Positions 38,475-47,190 are shown, counted from the stretch's first letter. The stretch: DNA of 64,000 nucleotides from Actinoplanes sp. TBRC 11911 (GCF_012933445.1 NZ_JABBNC010000016.1:110039-174038), one strand, 5' to 3'. Numbers and translations: made by a program. The notes: generated from the sequence alone by a model not told the origin.

Positions 38475-39668
38475 TCAGGCGTTCAGACGCTCGGCGCCTT
38501 CGCCGTATTCGATGAGCTGGCTGATCGGCAGGGTGGCCGCTCCCAGCACGGCCGCGACCGGCACGAGCTGAGAACGGACGAGAACCACCTCGTCACCCGG
38601 TTGGTCGAGAGCGTACGAGCGGACCGCGGCTTGGATGTCCGGCAGCAGCTCGGCGGCGATCCGTTCGCCGAACCAGCCACCCACGATGATCTTCTGCGGG
38701 TTGTAGAGGTTGACCAGGTTGGACAGGGCGACCCCGAGGTGGTTGACCAGGTTGTCGATGGCGCGCTTCGCGGCGGGGTCACCGTCGCGCCAAGCACGCA
38801 GAACCGCGTCGACCCCCTCGGTCTCGCGGCCCAGCCACGTCTGGTCCGGTCCGCACCACTGGTCGAGCACGGTCGAGGCCCGGACAAAGGCCTCCACACA
38901 TCCCGTACGCCCGCACCGGCAGTGTGGCCCGTCCAAGCTGATCTTGGTGTGGCCCCATTCGCCGGCACTGCTGGAGTGCCCTCGATAGAGCCGGCCGTCG
39001 GTGATGACGCCTGCCCCGGCGCCCTCGCCGATCAGCACCATGACGCCGTGCGAGACCCCGCGCGCCGCGCCGAACCATGCCTCGGCCTGCGTGGTCGACT
39101 TGGCGCCGTTGTCGATGTAAACCGGGACGCCCACTTGCTCGCCGAACCCGGAGAAGTCGGCGGCGTGCCAGCCGACCACCTCGGCGTGCACGATCTGGTC
39201 CTGCACGATCCCCGGCACGCCGAGCCCGAGCCCGAGCACCCGGCTGCTGCTGGTGTTCAGCTCGGCCAGCATCGCGACGACCTGGGCGGTGATCGCCGCG
39301 CGGGCCTCGGCCACCTCGATCCGGCGGCCCTTGAACGGGTACTCCCGCTCGGCGAGCGGCCGGAGGGCGAGGTCGAAAACCTTGACGCCGATCTTGGTCT
39401 CGCCGACGTCCGCGCCGATGACCAGCCCGGCGTCGTCGGCCACGCCGACGATCGCGCGCCGGCGACCGCCGTCCGACTCATGGAAGCCGCCCGCGCGAAC
39501 CGCACCCTCGGCGATCAGTTCGTTCATGACGTTCGTGACGGTGGCCGCCGACAGGCCGGTGGCCAGTCCGACCTCGCCACGCGAAGTCGGACTGTTCAGC
39601 CACACATGGCGAAGGATCAAGGCCCGGTTGCGCCGGCGCACGTCCTTGACCGATGCCTTCTCGACCAC
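38475..39668 (-). CDS. ROK family transcriptional repressor
   Basis: 397 residues. N-terminal winged helix (RALILRHVWLNSPTSRGEVGLATGLSAATVTNVMNELIAEGAV), then the ROK/ASKHA domain: VIGADVGETKIGVKVFD, GEWGHTKISLDGPHCRCGRTGCVEAF (zinc site CxCGxxGCxE) and GLGLGVPGIV. It is a sugar-responsive repressor of the XylR/NagC type. It is the first gene of the leftward sugar operon and is expected to control the binding protein, ATPase, permease and beta-glucosidase. Its leader contains AAACAATcattgAAACAAT, a possible operator. Confidence 0.93.
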   Translation of the reverse strand: MVEKASVKDVRRRNRALILRHVWLNSPTSRGEVGLATGLSAATVTNVMNELIAEGAVRAGGFHESDGGRRRAIVGVADDAGLVIGADVGETKIGVKVFDLALRPLAEREYPFKGRRIEVAEARAAITAQVVAMLAELNTSSSRVLGLGLGVPGIVQDQIVHAEVVGWHAADFSGFGEQVGVPVYIDNGAKSTTQAEAWFGAARGVSHGVMVLIGEGAGAGVITDGRLYRGHSSSAGEWGHTKISLDGPHCRCGRTGCVEAFVRASTVLDQWCGPDQTWLGRETEGVDAVLRAWRDGDPAAKRAIDNLVNHLGVALSNLVNLYNPQKIIVGGWFGERIAAELLPDIQAAVRSYALDQPGDEVVLVRSQLVPVAAVLGAATLPISQLIEYGEGAERLNA

Positions 39669-39765
39669 CGCACACCCCCCGATATTGTTTCAATGATTGT
39701 TTTATAGTCGAAAAAAAGAGGTCGCACAAGCACCTGAGCGCCTTTGACCTCGGTTTATTCTTCGG

Positions 39766-40365
39766 TCAGCCGCGTCCGCGCTTGACTTCGAAGAAGTTTT
39801 CCATCCGCATGAGGGGGACGATCAGGTCCCAAAGTTGCAGAGCCTCGGCCCCGGTCGGGACCTCGGCGATGATCGGGCCGTGCAGGCCTCGCTTCGCGCC
39901 GTCCACGTGCACCACCGGGGAGCCGATGTCCGGGCCGGCCAGCGTCATCGCGGTCTGGTGCGACGCGCGTACGGACTCGTCCCAGCCGTTGTCGTTCATG
40001 AACGACTTCGGATCGTCGATGCCGGCGGCCTCGGCGGCCTGCACCACGATCTCATCGCTGAGCGCCGCGCCGGCCTCGTGCGTGCGGGCGCCCATCTCCG
40101 TGTAGAAGACGCCGATCGTGTCGTCGCGACCTTCCACCCGCAGCGCCTCCACCAGGCGATGAGCCTTGAACGCGGCAATCATCATCGGCCGGTACGGGTT
40201 GTCGCCGCCGTCCTCGCCGGTCTCGATCTCGAAGTTGTTCAGGATGGCCAGGCTGATCGGGCGCCAGTGGATCGTCACGTCGCGCTCCGCGGCGACACCG
40301 AGCAGCCAGCGCGAGGTGCGCCAGGTGAACGGGCAGACGGGATCGAAGAAGAAGGTTGCTCGCAT
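39766..40365 (-). CDS. DsbA-family oxidoreductase, Rv2466c (mycothiol-dependent nitroreductase) type, one Cys
   Basis: 199 residues. It aligns by eye with M. tuberculosis Rv2466c: FFFDPVCPFTWRTSRWLLGVA, ISLAILNN, FYTEMGARTHEAG, GWDESVRASHQTAM, DIGSPVVHVDG, GLHGPIIAEVPTG and the closing FFEVKR. Rv2466c has CPWC; here the active site is CPFT, so only the nucleophilic Cys11 remains. A monothiol mechanism with mycothiol is plausible for such proteins. This supports an actinobacterial, mycothiol-making host. Single gene. Confidence 0.9.
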   Translation of the reverse strand: MRATFFFDPVCPFTWRTSRWLLGVAAERDVTIHWRPISLAILNNFEIETGEDGGDNPYRPMMIAAFKAHRLVEALRVEGRDDTIGVFYTEMGARTHEAGAALSDEIVVQAAEAAGIDDPKSFMNDNGWDESVRASHQTAMTLAGPDIGSPVVHVDGAKRGLHGPIIAEVPTGAEALQLWDLIVPLMRMENFFEVKRGRG

Positions 40366-41056
40366 TCGGCCAGCCTAGATCGACTTCGGGCAAGCACCCC
40401 GCCACCCCGGTCCACAGCGGACCCGCTAGCCGCCACCTGAAGGAGGACCTGTCACGTCCGTCCGGTCAGCGTCCGAAAACTTGAACCGGGTAACCGGCGG
40501 CTGGCAACGTGCAATCGGCGACCCGCGGCAGTCCGGGACGGGCAGTCTGCGACCGGCATCGGCCGCCGAGGTGACCGATGAGCCGCACCGTGCCTCCAGG
40601 CCGACGCGGCCCCGTCCATCCATCCCACTATGCGGCGACCCCGGCCACATCCTGGACTTTCTCGAGACCTTGGCGACTTACGCCCACATGCGAGCCATAA
40701 GTCTCCAAGGTCTACAAAACGCCCTGGAAAACCGCCGAGCAAAAGACGCGAAAGCGGAGAAAAGGCCTTCCACTATGGACAGGGATCTCACCATGCGGAC
40801 GCGCTGCCACGATGTGGTCGCCGCTCCCGCACAACGGACACGGATCCCACATTAGGGCCTCGTAGGACCGCGCCGGCAGAAAGTCGATCAGCGAAGAGAC
40901 CTCAAGCGAAAGATCGCTAGGTTTTCAGCACTCTAGCTTCATTGACAGATCGCGATGGAACGACGTTCCGCTACGCGACGGGCGCCATGATCGTCACGAC
41001 GCCGCTCAAAGCAGCACCACGTGATGGCATGCCCTATTTCTCCGGTCCTGCGACGT
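40366..41056. other. Non-coding region with compact palindromic repeat
   Basis: About 690 bp with no gene I can support. It contains the 49-bp palindrome at 40,665-40,713. Near 40,843 it also has ATCCCACAT, resembling the GTCCCACAT that borders the related repeat at 21.57 kb. The remainder shows nothing recognisable. Confidence 0.5.
40665..40713. repeat. Compact palindromic repeat, second copy of the 21.3-kb element
   Basis: Arms AGACCTTGGCGACTTA (40,665-40,680) and TAAGTCTCCAAGGTCT (40,698-40,713) pair at 15 of 16 positions around a 17-base loop. Read on the minus strand, 24 of the first 29 bases beginning GTAGACCTTGGAGACTTATG match 21,289-21,317. Confidence 0.8.
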
Positions 41057-41161
41057 TCAGGAGAACACCAGCAGCGCCTGCAGGAACATCAGCACGAGTG
41101 CGCCGACCGCCACGACGGAAATGACGACAGCGAGAAACGGCCACAGCGGCAGCTTGATCAC
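41057..41161 (-). CDS. 34-residue single-pass membrane protein
   Basis: A GTG start with GGGAGGGGG eight bases upstream opens a 34-codon frame. It begins MIKLPLWPFLAVVI and ends QALLVFS, one continuous hydrophobic helix with a Lys near the N-terminus and a Pro-Trp-Pro turn. The strong ribosome-binding site is the main reason to believe it. It lies 221 bp downstream of, and in the same direction as, the glycosyltransferase gene. Function unknown; small regulatory subunits of membrane complexes look like this. Confidence 0.6.
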   Translation of the reverse strand: MIKLPLWPFLAVVISVVAVGALVLMFLQALLVFS

Positions 41162-41382
41162 GTCTGGTACCCCCTCCCGTCAGTGCCGATCAACTCACTG
41201 AAGCAGTTCGGCTGCCGAGCGGCATCATGCGTTTCGGGCTATGGGTCCAGTCGGCAGCGGCGGTTCCTGCTCGAACGACACCTTTGTCCGTCAGTGAGTC
41301 GGCCGTCGGTTTCATTTTGCCCGGGCCGCACGCTGCCGATAGCGGCACGTCGAGGAGACGGTCACGATGTACGGCCGAGGCA

Positions 41383-42642
41383 CTAGCGGCGACGGCTCGC
41401 GGCGACTATTTCGGCGATGACCTCGTACGGGCGAAAGCGGTTGACTTGCTGGCGCAGATTGTCGGCGCGGGCGCGGAAACGCGGATCGTCCAGCACCTTT
41501 TGGACCGCCGTGCGGATGTCTATGGGCATGGGAATCCCCGTCGGCAGTCGGACGCCCGTACCGCTCCACTCCACCCGAGCCGCGATCTCCGCCTCCTGTT
41601 CGCTGCCGCTGACCACGACCATCGGTACCCCGTGGCGCAACGCGAGGTGGGCATTGTCGTAGCTGCCGTCCGAGACAAGGACGTCTGCCGACGACAGCAA
41701 CTGTTCGACAGGTGCGAACGCCGCCGGGCGAAGGTCGCCGGGCGTTACCTCCACACCGCCGTTATTTCGTCTCGCAACGACCGCCAGCACATCGAGGCTG
41801 TCCAGTCCCCGCAATGCGGGCACCAGGAAATCCTCGGCGTCGTCGGCCTGCTGGTCTTGCATGACCGCGACGATCGGCCGCTTCCCGCGCCATTCTTTGT
41901 TGCCTGGATCAGCGTCCGGGAGGACCGGACCGATGTAGCGGAAATGGGCCGGTGTGTCGCTGCGTGGATATTCGAATCCGGGGACGGTGAGCTGCAGGTA
42001 GTGGTCGCTGTGGTGAAGCGTCGCGTCCCACAGAAACTCGTCGAGTTTCACGCCGAGCGAGGCGAAGGTTTGCTCGGCGCTCGTCTGCACTTCGGTCAGG
42101 AAGTGTTCGACCGCGGCGTTCATCGCCCGATGACGGATCTTTCCCGCGCTGCCGGGCATCGGCGGCAGCGCGGAGCCGGGTGGCGCGGTGTCCTCACTGT
42201 GGAACAGCGGTGTCGAGATGCCGAGCGTGACCAGCACCGGGCGCTGCCCAGCCGGCACTCCGAGCGCAAGGGCAAGCGGGGGAAGGAAGGTCTGCTCACT
42301 GAGAATCACATCGGCGGGGAAGTCGTCGAGCAAGGACTGCAGACCTCGCAGCAGATGCGGGATCGGATGGATGAGCCCCGCCTTGATGTTAAATGCGAAC
42401 CTGGCCGGCCCGATCGGGAACATGGCGCTTTCCTGCACATGCCGATCAAGATCCCACTCGTCGAAATCCACCTCGCGGGGGAAGGCACGGAAATGGGCGC
42501 CGCCGGCCCGTACCGCATCCTCGAATCTGACACCGGTGTATACGAATACCTCATGGCCTCGGGCCGAGATTTCCCGGCTTATCGCGAGCAGCGGCGTCAT
42601 GTTGGTGAGTTCCGGGAGCCCGGCGATGATGACATTGGACAT
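41383..42642 (-). CDS. Macrolide-type UDP-glycosyltransferase (GT1 family)
   Basis: 419 residues, GT-B fold. The N-terminal domain opens NVIIAGLPELTNMTPLLAISREISARGHEVFVYTG. The C-terminal donor-binding part has VLVSDGSYDNAHLALRHGVPMVVVSGSEQEAEIAARVEWSGTGVRL, the counterpart of the family 'HGGxxx..AL..GVPM...P...DQ..NA.RV...G.G..L' signature. HGG is replaced by DGS and DQ by EQ, so the sugar donor may differ from the usual UDP-glucose. Related enzymes inactivate macrolides or decorate natural products. The ATG at 42,642 is the natural start; the frame extends upstream across a terminator. Confidence 0.86.
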   Translation of the reverse strand: MSNVIIAGLPELTNMTPLLAISREISARGHEVFVYTGVRFEDAVRAGGAHFRAFPREVDFDEWDLDRHVQESAMFPIGPARFAFNIKAGLIHPIPHLLRGLQSLLDDFPADVILSEQTFLPPLALALGVPAGQRPVLVTLGISTPLFHSEDTAPPGSALPPMPGSAGKIRHRAMNAAVEHFLTEVQTSAEQTFASLGVKLDEFLWDATLHHSDHYLQLTVPGFEYPRSDTPAHFRYIGPVLPDADPGNKEWRGKRPIVAVMQDQQADDAEDFLVPALRGLDSLDVLAVVARRNNGGVEVTPGDLRPAAFAPVEQLLSSADVLVSDGSYDNAHLALRHGVPMVVVSGSEQEAEIAARVEWSGTGVRLPTGIPMPIDIRTAVQKVLDDPRFRARADNLRQQVNRFRPYEVIAEIVAASRRR

Positions 42643-42696
42643 GAACGGTCTCGATACCTCGTTGCGGCGGGCAAGAACTTTGACGTGGGACGGGCA

Positions 42697-42749
42697 TCGC
42701 TGGGCGCAGTTCACGTCCCGCTGTCCCGGGGGTGAACTGCGCCCAGCGA
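42697..42749 (-). terminator. Strong terminator between sugar-binding gene and glycosyltransferase
   Basis: An 18-bp perfect stem (TCGCTGGGCGCAGTTCAC and complement) with a 17-base loop, seven bases after the binding-protein stop. It isolates the glycosyltransferase gene from upstream transcription. Confidence 0.8.
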
Positions 42750-42755
42750 CTCGGG

Positions 42756-43859
42756 TCAGTTGATGCCCGCGTCCGCGCACGCCTTGGCGAAGGCCGTGGT
42801 GCAAACTTCGGCCTTGGTCACGAAGCCATCCGCGATGACGTTCTTGACCTGGTCCTTCGTGACCGACTGCGGGTCGAGGAGAACCGACGGAACGGCCTTA
42901 CCCGACTCGGGGTCGGTGGTCGTGGCGGTTGCCGTGGTCGGCTTCTGGCCCTTGGCGAGCGAGACAGCCAGCGATGCCGCCGCTTCCGCTTCCTGCTTGA
43001 TCGGCTTGTAGACCGTCATGCACTGGTCGCCGGCCAGGATGTTCTGCAGACCCTGGACCGTGGCGTCCTGGCCGGTGACCGGTACCTGGCCGTTGAGCCT
43101 GTTCTTCTTCAGCACCGAGATGACCGCGTTGCCGAGGCCGTCGTTCGCGGCCAGGACACCCTTGATGTCCTTGTTGCCGGTCAGCATCTGCTCGAAGATC
43201 GTGCCGCCCTGCGCGTTGTCCCAATCGGGAACGCTCTGGTCCGGCCCCTTGACGTAGTTGCCCGAGTCGTAATTCGGCTTGAGCACCGCGTCGTAGCCCT
43301 GCTTGAACAGTTTGGCGTTGTTGTCCGTCGGCGCGCCGTTCAGCTCGGCCACCTTCGGCTTGACGGCCTTGTCGTCGGTCAGGCACTGCACCAGGCCCTG
43401 GCCCTGCAATTGGCCGACCTTGACGTTGTCGAACGACACATAGTAATCGGCGCCGCCGCTGACGGTGAGGCGGTCGTAGTCGATCGTCGCGATACCGGCC
43501 TGCTTGGCCTTCTGGACTACGGCCTTACCGGAACCCGAGTCCAGGTTCACGATGATCAGGACCTTGACGCCGCTCGAGATCATGCCGTCGGCGATGGTCT
43601 GGAACGTGGTCCTGTCGCCCTGCGCGTTCTGGATGTCGACAGGTACACCGGCCGCGTCGAACGCCGCCTTGAGGTAGGTCGGGTCGAAGGTGCTCCAGCG
43701 CTGCGAGCTCTTCGTGTCGGGCAGAACGACCCCAACCTTGCCGGTGGCGGATCCGCTGCTGTTTCCGGCGGAGCCGCTGCCGCCATCGTTACCGCATGCC
43801 GCGAGACCACCGGCGATTAAAATACCGGCCGTGGCGATCGGCAACAGTCGCTTATGCAT
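42756..43859 (-). CDS. Orphan xylose-type sugar-binding lipoprotein
   Basis: 367 residues. Lipoprotein signal ending LAAC. XylF-like body: GKVGVVLPDTKSSQRWSTFDPTYLKAAFDAAG, LIIVNLDSGSGKAVVQKAKQAGIATIDYDRLT, YVSFDNVKVGQLQG, LAANDGLGNAVISVL, VTGQDATVQGLQNILAGDQCMTVYKP. No ATPase or permease gene is next to it and it has its own terminator and leader palindrome, so it is a stand-alone binding protein. It may feed the transporter at 35-38 kb or act in sensing. Confidence 0.92.
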   Translation of the reverse strand: MHKRLLPIATAGILIAGGLAACGNDGGSGSAGNSSGSATGKVGVVLPDTKSSQRWSTFDPTYLKAAFDAAGVPVDIQNAQGDRTTFQTIADGMISSGVKVLIIVNLDSGSGKAVVQKAKQAGIATIDYDRLTVSGGADYYVSFDNVKVGQLQGQGLVQCLTDDKAVKPKVAELNGAPTDNNAKLFKQGYDAVLKPNYDSGNYVKGPDQSVPDWDNAQGGTIFEQMLTGNKDIKGVLAANDGLGNAVISVLKKNRLNGQVPVTGQDATVQGLQNILAGDQCMTVYKPIKQEAEAAASLAVSLAKGQKPTTATATTTDPESGKAVPSVLLDPQSVTKDQVKNVIADGFVTKAEVCTTAFAKACADAGIN

Positions 43860-43879
43860 TCCTCAGGTCCTTCGCATAA

Positions 43880-43896
43880 GGCGCCACGGTGGCGCC
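43880..43896. promoter_or_regulatory. Perfect palindrome in leader of the orphan sugar-binding gene
   Basis: GGCGCCACGGTGGCGCC (8-bp arms around one base) lies 21-37 bases upstream of the ATG at 43,859. Either a repressor operator or an mRNA hairpin close to the ribosome-binding site. Confidence 0.45.
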
Positions 43897-44304
43897 ATTC
43901 GGTGTGGCGCAGCGCTCTCACTAATGGAAATGACCCGTACGGGCGCTGGCGGGGGGTGATTTGTGCGCCATGCCCGCACGGGTGGTCTCAATTTCCGGTC
44001 GTGCAGCCTCCCCGAGAAGCAACCCGGGCTCTCTCGGACTGGCCGAGCCACTCGATGTCAAGCAAAGCACCGCAACCAGCCGTTGGCATGACCCGAAGTG
44101 GCTCAGAAATACATGGTTCTGTCAGTCCTTGTTACCTCGGCATGGCGCTACTTGTCGCAGCGCTAGTGGGATTGAAGATCATATGAAGAGGTGGCCCATG
44201 ATGCTTGGTCCCCAGACCGGCGACCACTGCTGTACTTGACTCGGTGTTACGCCGTCGTTCTTGCCGGCGACAGGCGTCCAAGCGGTACAGAGATGGATCG
44301 GTAA
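43897..44304. other. Intergenic region between divergent genes
   Basis: About 400 bp with the promoters of the sugar-binding gene and the XRE regulator. No other gene or structured element recognised. Confidence 0.45.
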
Positions 44305-45153
44305 ATGGCGGGGCCCACACTGGGAGACTTTCTCCGCTCCAGGCGCTTGTCGATACGTTCAGCGAACGGCGAAGGCATAATCTCGACGTCTCGGCGGGCA
44401 CGCGGGTTGCGACGCGAGGACGTCGCCGTACGCGTCGGGGTCAGCGTCGACTATTACGCCAAAATCGAGCAGGGTAGCCGGCGGATCGTGCCGAGCGGCA
44501 CCGTGTTGAACGCGATCGCCGACGTCCTAGAGCTGACCGATGTGGAGCGTGAGCACGTATTCGACTTGGCGCGGTTCGGCAGCGAGCCTGCTAAATCCCG
44601 CCAGCCGGGTGTTCAAGGCGTGCAACCCGGGACATTGGAGCTCATGGAGGGACTGTCCGACTTTCCGGCCCTCCTGGTGGGTCGAGGCCTGGATATTCTG
44701 GCCGTGAACCCACTGGGCCGGATGCTCCTGGACGACTTCGCCGCGATGCCGTCCCGAGAGCGCAACGCCGTTCGCTGGATGATGTTCAACGAACGGGTAC
44801 GCGAGATCCACGAGAGCTGGTACACGGCCGCCACCGGCGCGATAGGGATGTTGCGCATGGACCTGGCTCGCTATCCGCACGACCCGAAGACGCTCGAGCT
44901 GGTCGAAGAGTTGAACGACACGAGCGACCTGTTCCGCAAAATCTGGTCGGAGAGAGGCGTGGCTCGCGGCGTCACCAGCGACTCCAACCTCGTCAGGCAC
45001 CCAGCCGTTGGCCCGATCCGATCAAGCCTGCGCGCCGTTCGCATCGCCGACGACCCGAACCAGACACTCCAGTTGCTGATCCCGTCCTCCGACCCAGCCT
45101 CACAGGAGTCGATGGCCGAGCTGCGCCGCCTGAGCACGCCACCGCTGCGGTAA
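44305..45153 (+). CDS. XRE-family regulator with MmyB-like ligand domain
   Basis: 282 residues. HTH near residues 10-70 (LGDFLRSRRLSI... RRARGLRREDVAVRVGVSVDYYAKIEQGSRRIVPSGTVLNAIADVLELTDVEREHVFDLA), then the MmyB-like PAS-type domain: LPALLVGRGLDILAVNPLGRMLL, RWMMFNERVREIHESWYTAA, LVRHPAVGPIRSSLRAVRI. An unusual Ser-Ala-Asn-Gly-Glu insertion (about 18-27) separates the first helix from the RRARGLRRED core. These regulators often bind fatty acids and control neighbouring oxidoreductases; none is adjacent here. Confidence 0.88.
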   Translation: MAGPTLGDFLRSRRLSIRSANGEGIISTSRRARGLRREDVAVRVGVSVDYYAKIEQGSRRIVPSGTVLNAIADVLELTDVEREHVFDLARFGSEPAKSRQPGVQGVQPGTLELMEGLSDFPALLVGRGLDILAVNPLGRMLLDDFAAMPSRERNAVRWMMFNERVREIHESWYTAATGAIGMLRMDLARYPHDPKTLELVEELNDTSDLFRKIWSERGVARGVTSDSNLVRHPAVGPIRSSLRAVRIADDPNQTLQLLIPSSDPASQESMAELRRLSTPPLR

Positions 45154-45286
45154 CTGGCACCACTGTGGAGCGGTCCTGGGCACTTGTTGTCGCCCCGCGT
45201 CGCCTCAGGCACCACCCGGGCCCGCGCCCCCCGACGGGGACGTGATCGCTGTGGTCGGCCACGGCGATCCAGCGATCGCCTAACAG

Positions 45287-45438
45287 CTACGTCCGCTTGT
45301 CGAACAGCAACTCCTCAGACAGGTAGCCGTCCACCACGCGGCCCAGGCCGATCGCCGGGCGGCCCTCGATGGTGACCGCGTCGGGGTTGACCTTCATGCC
45401 CGGTTCGGTGGCCAGGTCCCGGAAAAGGGCGGCCTTGA
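45287..45438 (-). pseudogene. C-terminal fragment of a CU044_5270-like protein
   Basis: About 50 codons, VKAALFRDLATEPGMKVNPDAVTIEG to the stop after ELLFDKRT. The blocks 'aalfr.La..pG......a....GR..iG......gy..eel.fD..T' match the C-terminal region of CU044_5270-family exported actinobacterial proteins. No start. The 5' side switches abruptly into the 133-bp repeat. A relic left by recombination. Confidence 0.55.
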
Positions 45439-45571
45439 CCGGCCTGGACCAGTTGTGCCGCGGTGATCGGCTCATTTGGTGATGGTATGGGTCATCATCA
45501 GGCTCCCTTGTGAGTCGTTCCCGCCGGGCGAGGTGGTGCGGGCGGCGTAAACAGTCCATCGGACGGACCCG
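45439..45571. repeat. 133-bp direct repeat, copy 1
   Basis: Nearly identical (about 95%, a few substitutions and two compensating 1-base indels) to 59,708-59,840 in the same orientation. It contains, on the minus strand, the last ~25 codons of an integrase and the first ~20 codons of the hexapeptide-transferase gene found intact at 58,981. In this copy that second frame is broken by a stop after MMTHTITK. Confidence 0.85.
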
Positions 45572-45738
45572 CGTCGACACAGCGGCGCTGGGCGGCCGGG
45601 AGCACGCTGTGGTGTAGGCGTCGGCGGTGACCACGATGCTGGAATGCCCGAGCAGATCCTGCAGCGCCTTGAGATCCGCGCGCCCGCTTCGTGGGCGAGG
45701 GACGCCGCGCCGTGCCTCAGGTCGTGCAGCCGCACGGC
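45498..45738 (-). pseudogene. Tyrosine recombinase (phage-type integrase) C-terminal remnant
   Basis: The frames contain VRLHDLRHGAASLAHEAGA (catalytic HxLR) then, after a frameshift, ADLKALQDLLGHSSIVVTADAYT (GHSS and the nucleophile Tyr). After another frameshift comes SDGLFTPPAPPRPAGTTHKGA and a stop. Two frame changes and loss of the whole N-terminal part make it non-functional. It marks a former integrative element or prophage. Confidence 0.8.
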
Positions 45739-45873
45739 GGTGCTCAGCGGGGCGAGGGGAACGTCGAGAACTGTTCGGTCCGTCCGGACTACGACGTCTG
45801 GCTGCAGGTGCAGATCTGGGACGGCCACCGCATCCTCCTCGGACCGCCGCAGGTCCTCGGATGTAGAGCGACG

Positions 45874-45916
45874 ATGAAGCCCCGGCCACGGTTTGGTGGG
45901 GCGGCCGGGGCTTCAT
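45874..45916. terminator. Strong hairpin terminator upstream of integrase remnant
   Basis: Perfect 14-bp stem (ATGAAGCCCCGGCC and complement) with a 15-base loop. It belongs to no intact neighbouring gene and probably is a leftover of a lost one. Confidence 0.6.
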
Positions 45917-46115
45917 GGCACTCGCACAGACGGAAGCTCGCGCCCGGTGCAGGAACCGGCGTGGCCGACGAACGAAAGCGCATCGGCTACCGGCGGAGGG
46001 CGCAAAGGCTCCATAACTCCAAGCGACGGCCCACGCACAACACAACGTGCCGATGTTTAGTCGACACCTTCTGTGTGCACGTTAGTCACGAAGCTACATC
46101 CTGATCGGTGAATTT

Positions 46116-46565
46116 CTACGATATGACTCCACCAACTCGTTCAGATGACAACTGATCGTTGAAGTCGTGGAAACCCTGAAAGACGCCGCCGACATAATAC
46201 CGAGCGTTACGCAGATCCGATGATTGCGTATGTGGAACCACACCCACGTTGAAGAGTCCCTGGAAGTCGTGATCCACCCAGCCTCGGAACATCTTATCGC
46301 TGTTGTTCACGATCGAGCTTATCGTGTCATTCATGTTTACGTTTGCAGTGTTGTAATTATCGAAAAGGAAGTTCGTCATTTCGGGTTGGTTCAGGATTCG
46401 CATGGGCCCGCCGAAATTGATGTCGTACCACGCGCACACTGCGCCCTGGGGACAGCTTGCGGCGCCCGCGGGCGCGGCGTTCGCGGCGGCGGGCGCGATA
46501 GCCATGCCAGCGGCGACAATTGCGGGTAATCCGATTGCGGCGAGCATCGCCATAGGCTTTCTCAT
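46116..46565 (-). CDS. Secreted peptidase inhibitor family I36-like protein
   Basis: 149 residues. A Sec signal peptide (AMLAAIGLPAIVAAGMAIAPAAANAAPA) is followed by CPQGAVCAWYDINFGGPMRIL, IVNNSDKMFRGWVDHDFQG and the closing ARYYVGGVFQGFHDFNDQLSS. This is the beta/gamma-crystallin-like pattern of the I36 (SMPI) inhibitors common in Streptomyces and relatives (CPxGxxCxW/Y, NNxxSSxxN). Likely an extracellular metalloprotease inhibitor. No clear ribosome-binding site; a GTG six bases upstream is possible. Confidence 0.8.
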   Translation of the reverse strand: MRKPMAMLAAIGLPAIVAAGMAIAPAAANAAPAGAASCPQGAVCAWYDINFGGPMRILNQPEMTNFLFDNYNTANVNMNDTISSIVNNSDKMFRGWVDHDFQGLFNVGVVPHTQSSDLRNARYYVGGVFQGFHDFNDQLSSERVGGVIS

Positions 46566-47036
46566 AATCACTACAACGGATCTTGGGCCTCGTCGGTCAA
46601 CCATGTGACAGCCTTCACGGTTGCGGAGCCATATTGGACGGTACGCGGTGGCGCTGTGTGCACCATCAGCAGCGGCCCTGAGCTGGTCGAGCGAGTGACG
46701 ATTTATCCCGCGTCGCGTGTCCAAAGAGGACCCAGTCGCATCGGGGCTGAATGGACTGGGATCCGAACCGGTCATTTGTGCCACCTGGTGTCTGTTCGCC
46801 AACCCGCACTCATAGGTAGACGTGACACACCACGGCGCGCATGCCTCGATGAGCCATGCCGTCTGATTCTGGGTCAGAGAGGGCAAGTAGGACAGTCCGA
46901 CAGAGCCCATTGTGTATGGCAGCGGCACATCAACAGCGGCCTGCTGCTGGCCCACAGCACGGGATGCGCCGAACAGAATTTCTGAAAGATGAATCTTGGT
47001 CACAACCGGGCTGTGGGCGGCGATGTTGAGCCCGGC
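46566..47036. other. Intergenic stretch without supported gene
   Basis: About 470 bp, lower GC than most of the window. It should contain the promoter of the I36 gene. No other gene seen. Confidence 0.4.
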
Positions 47037-47190
47037 ATAAGTGATCGGAAGCCGTATCCAAGCGATGTGACCGACGCGCAGTGGGCGTTGATCGGGCCGT
47101 TTCTGCACGCGTGGCGCGCCAAGCGTGTCTCGGTCGCCGGCCGTCAGGGCGGGCAGGATCTGCGCGAGGTCGTCAACGCGATCGCTCATC
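47037..47190 (+). pseudogene. IS5-family transposase N-terminal relic
   Basis: About 50 codons read ISDRKPYPSDVTDAQWALIGPFLHAWRA and continue to GGQDLREVVNAIAH, the standard N-terminus (DUF4096) of IS5-type transposases of actinobacteria. The following 'Y....G..W..LP.D' and the whole DDE domain are missing, and no inverted repeats are seen. A dead fragment. Confidence 0.75.

Noticed and set aside
41383..43859. Natural-product cluster suggested by a macrolide-type glycosyltransferase
   Set aside because: No polyketide, peptide or terpene core enzyme lies anywhere near, and strong terminators separate it from its neighbour.
44132..44401. 89-codon minus-strand frame upstream of the XRE regulator
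   Set aside because: Overlaps the regulator's N-terminus, has mixed composition and no ribosome-binding site.
46605..47030. 126-codon plus-strand frame before the IS5 relic
   Set aside because: Product lacks any pattern and no ribosome-binding site is present. It is antisense to the upstream region of the I36 gene.
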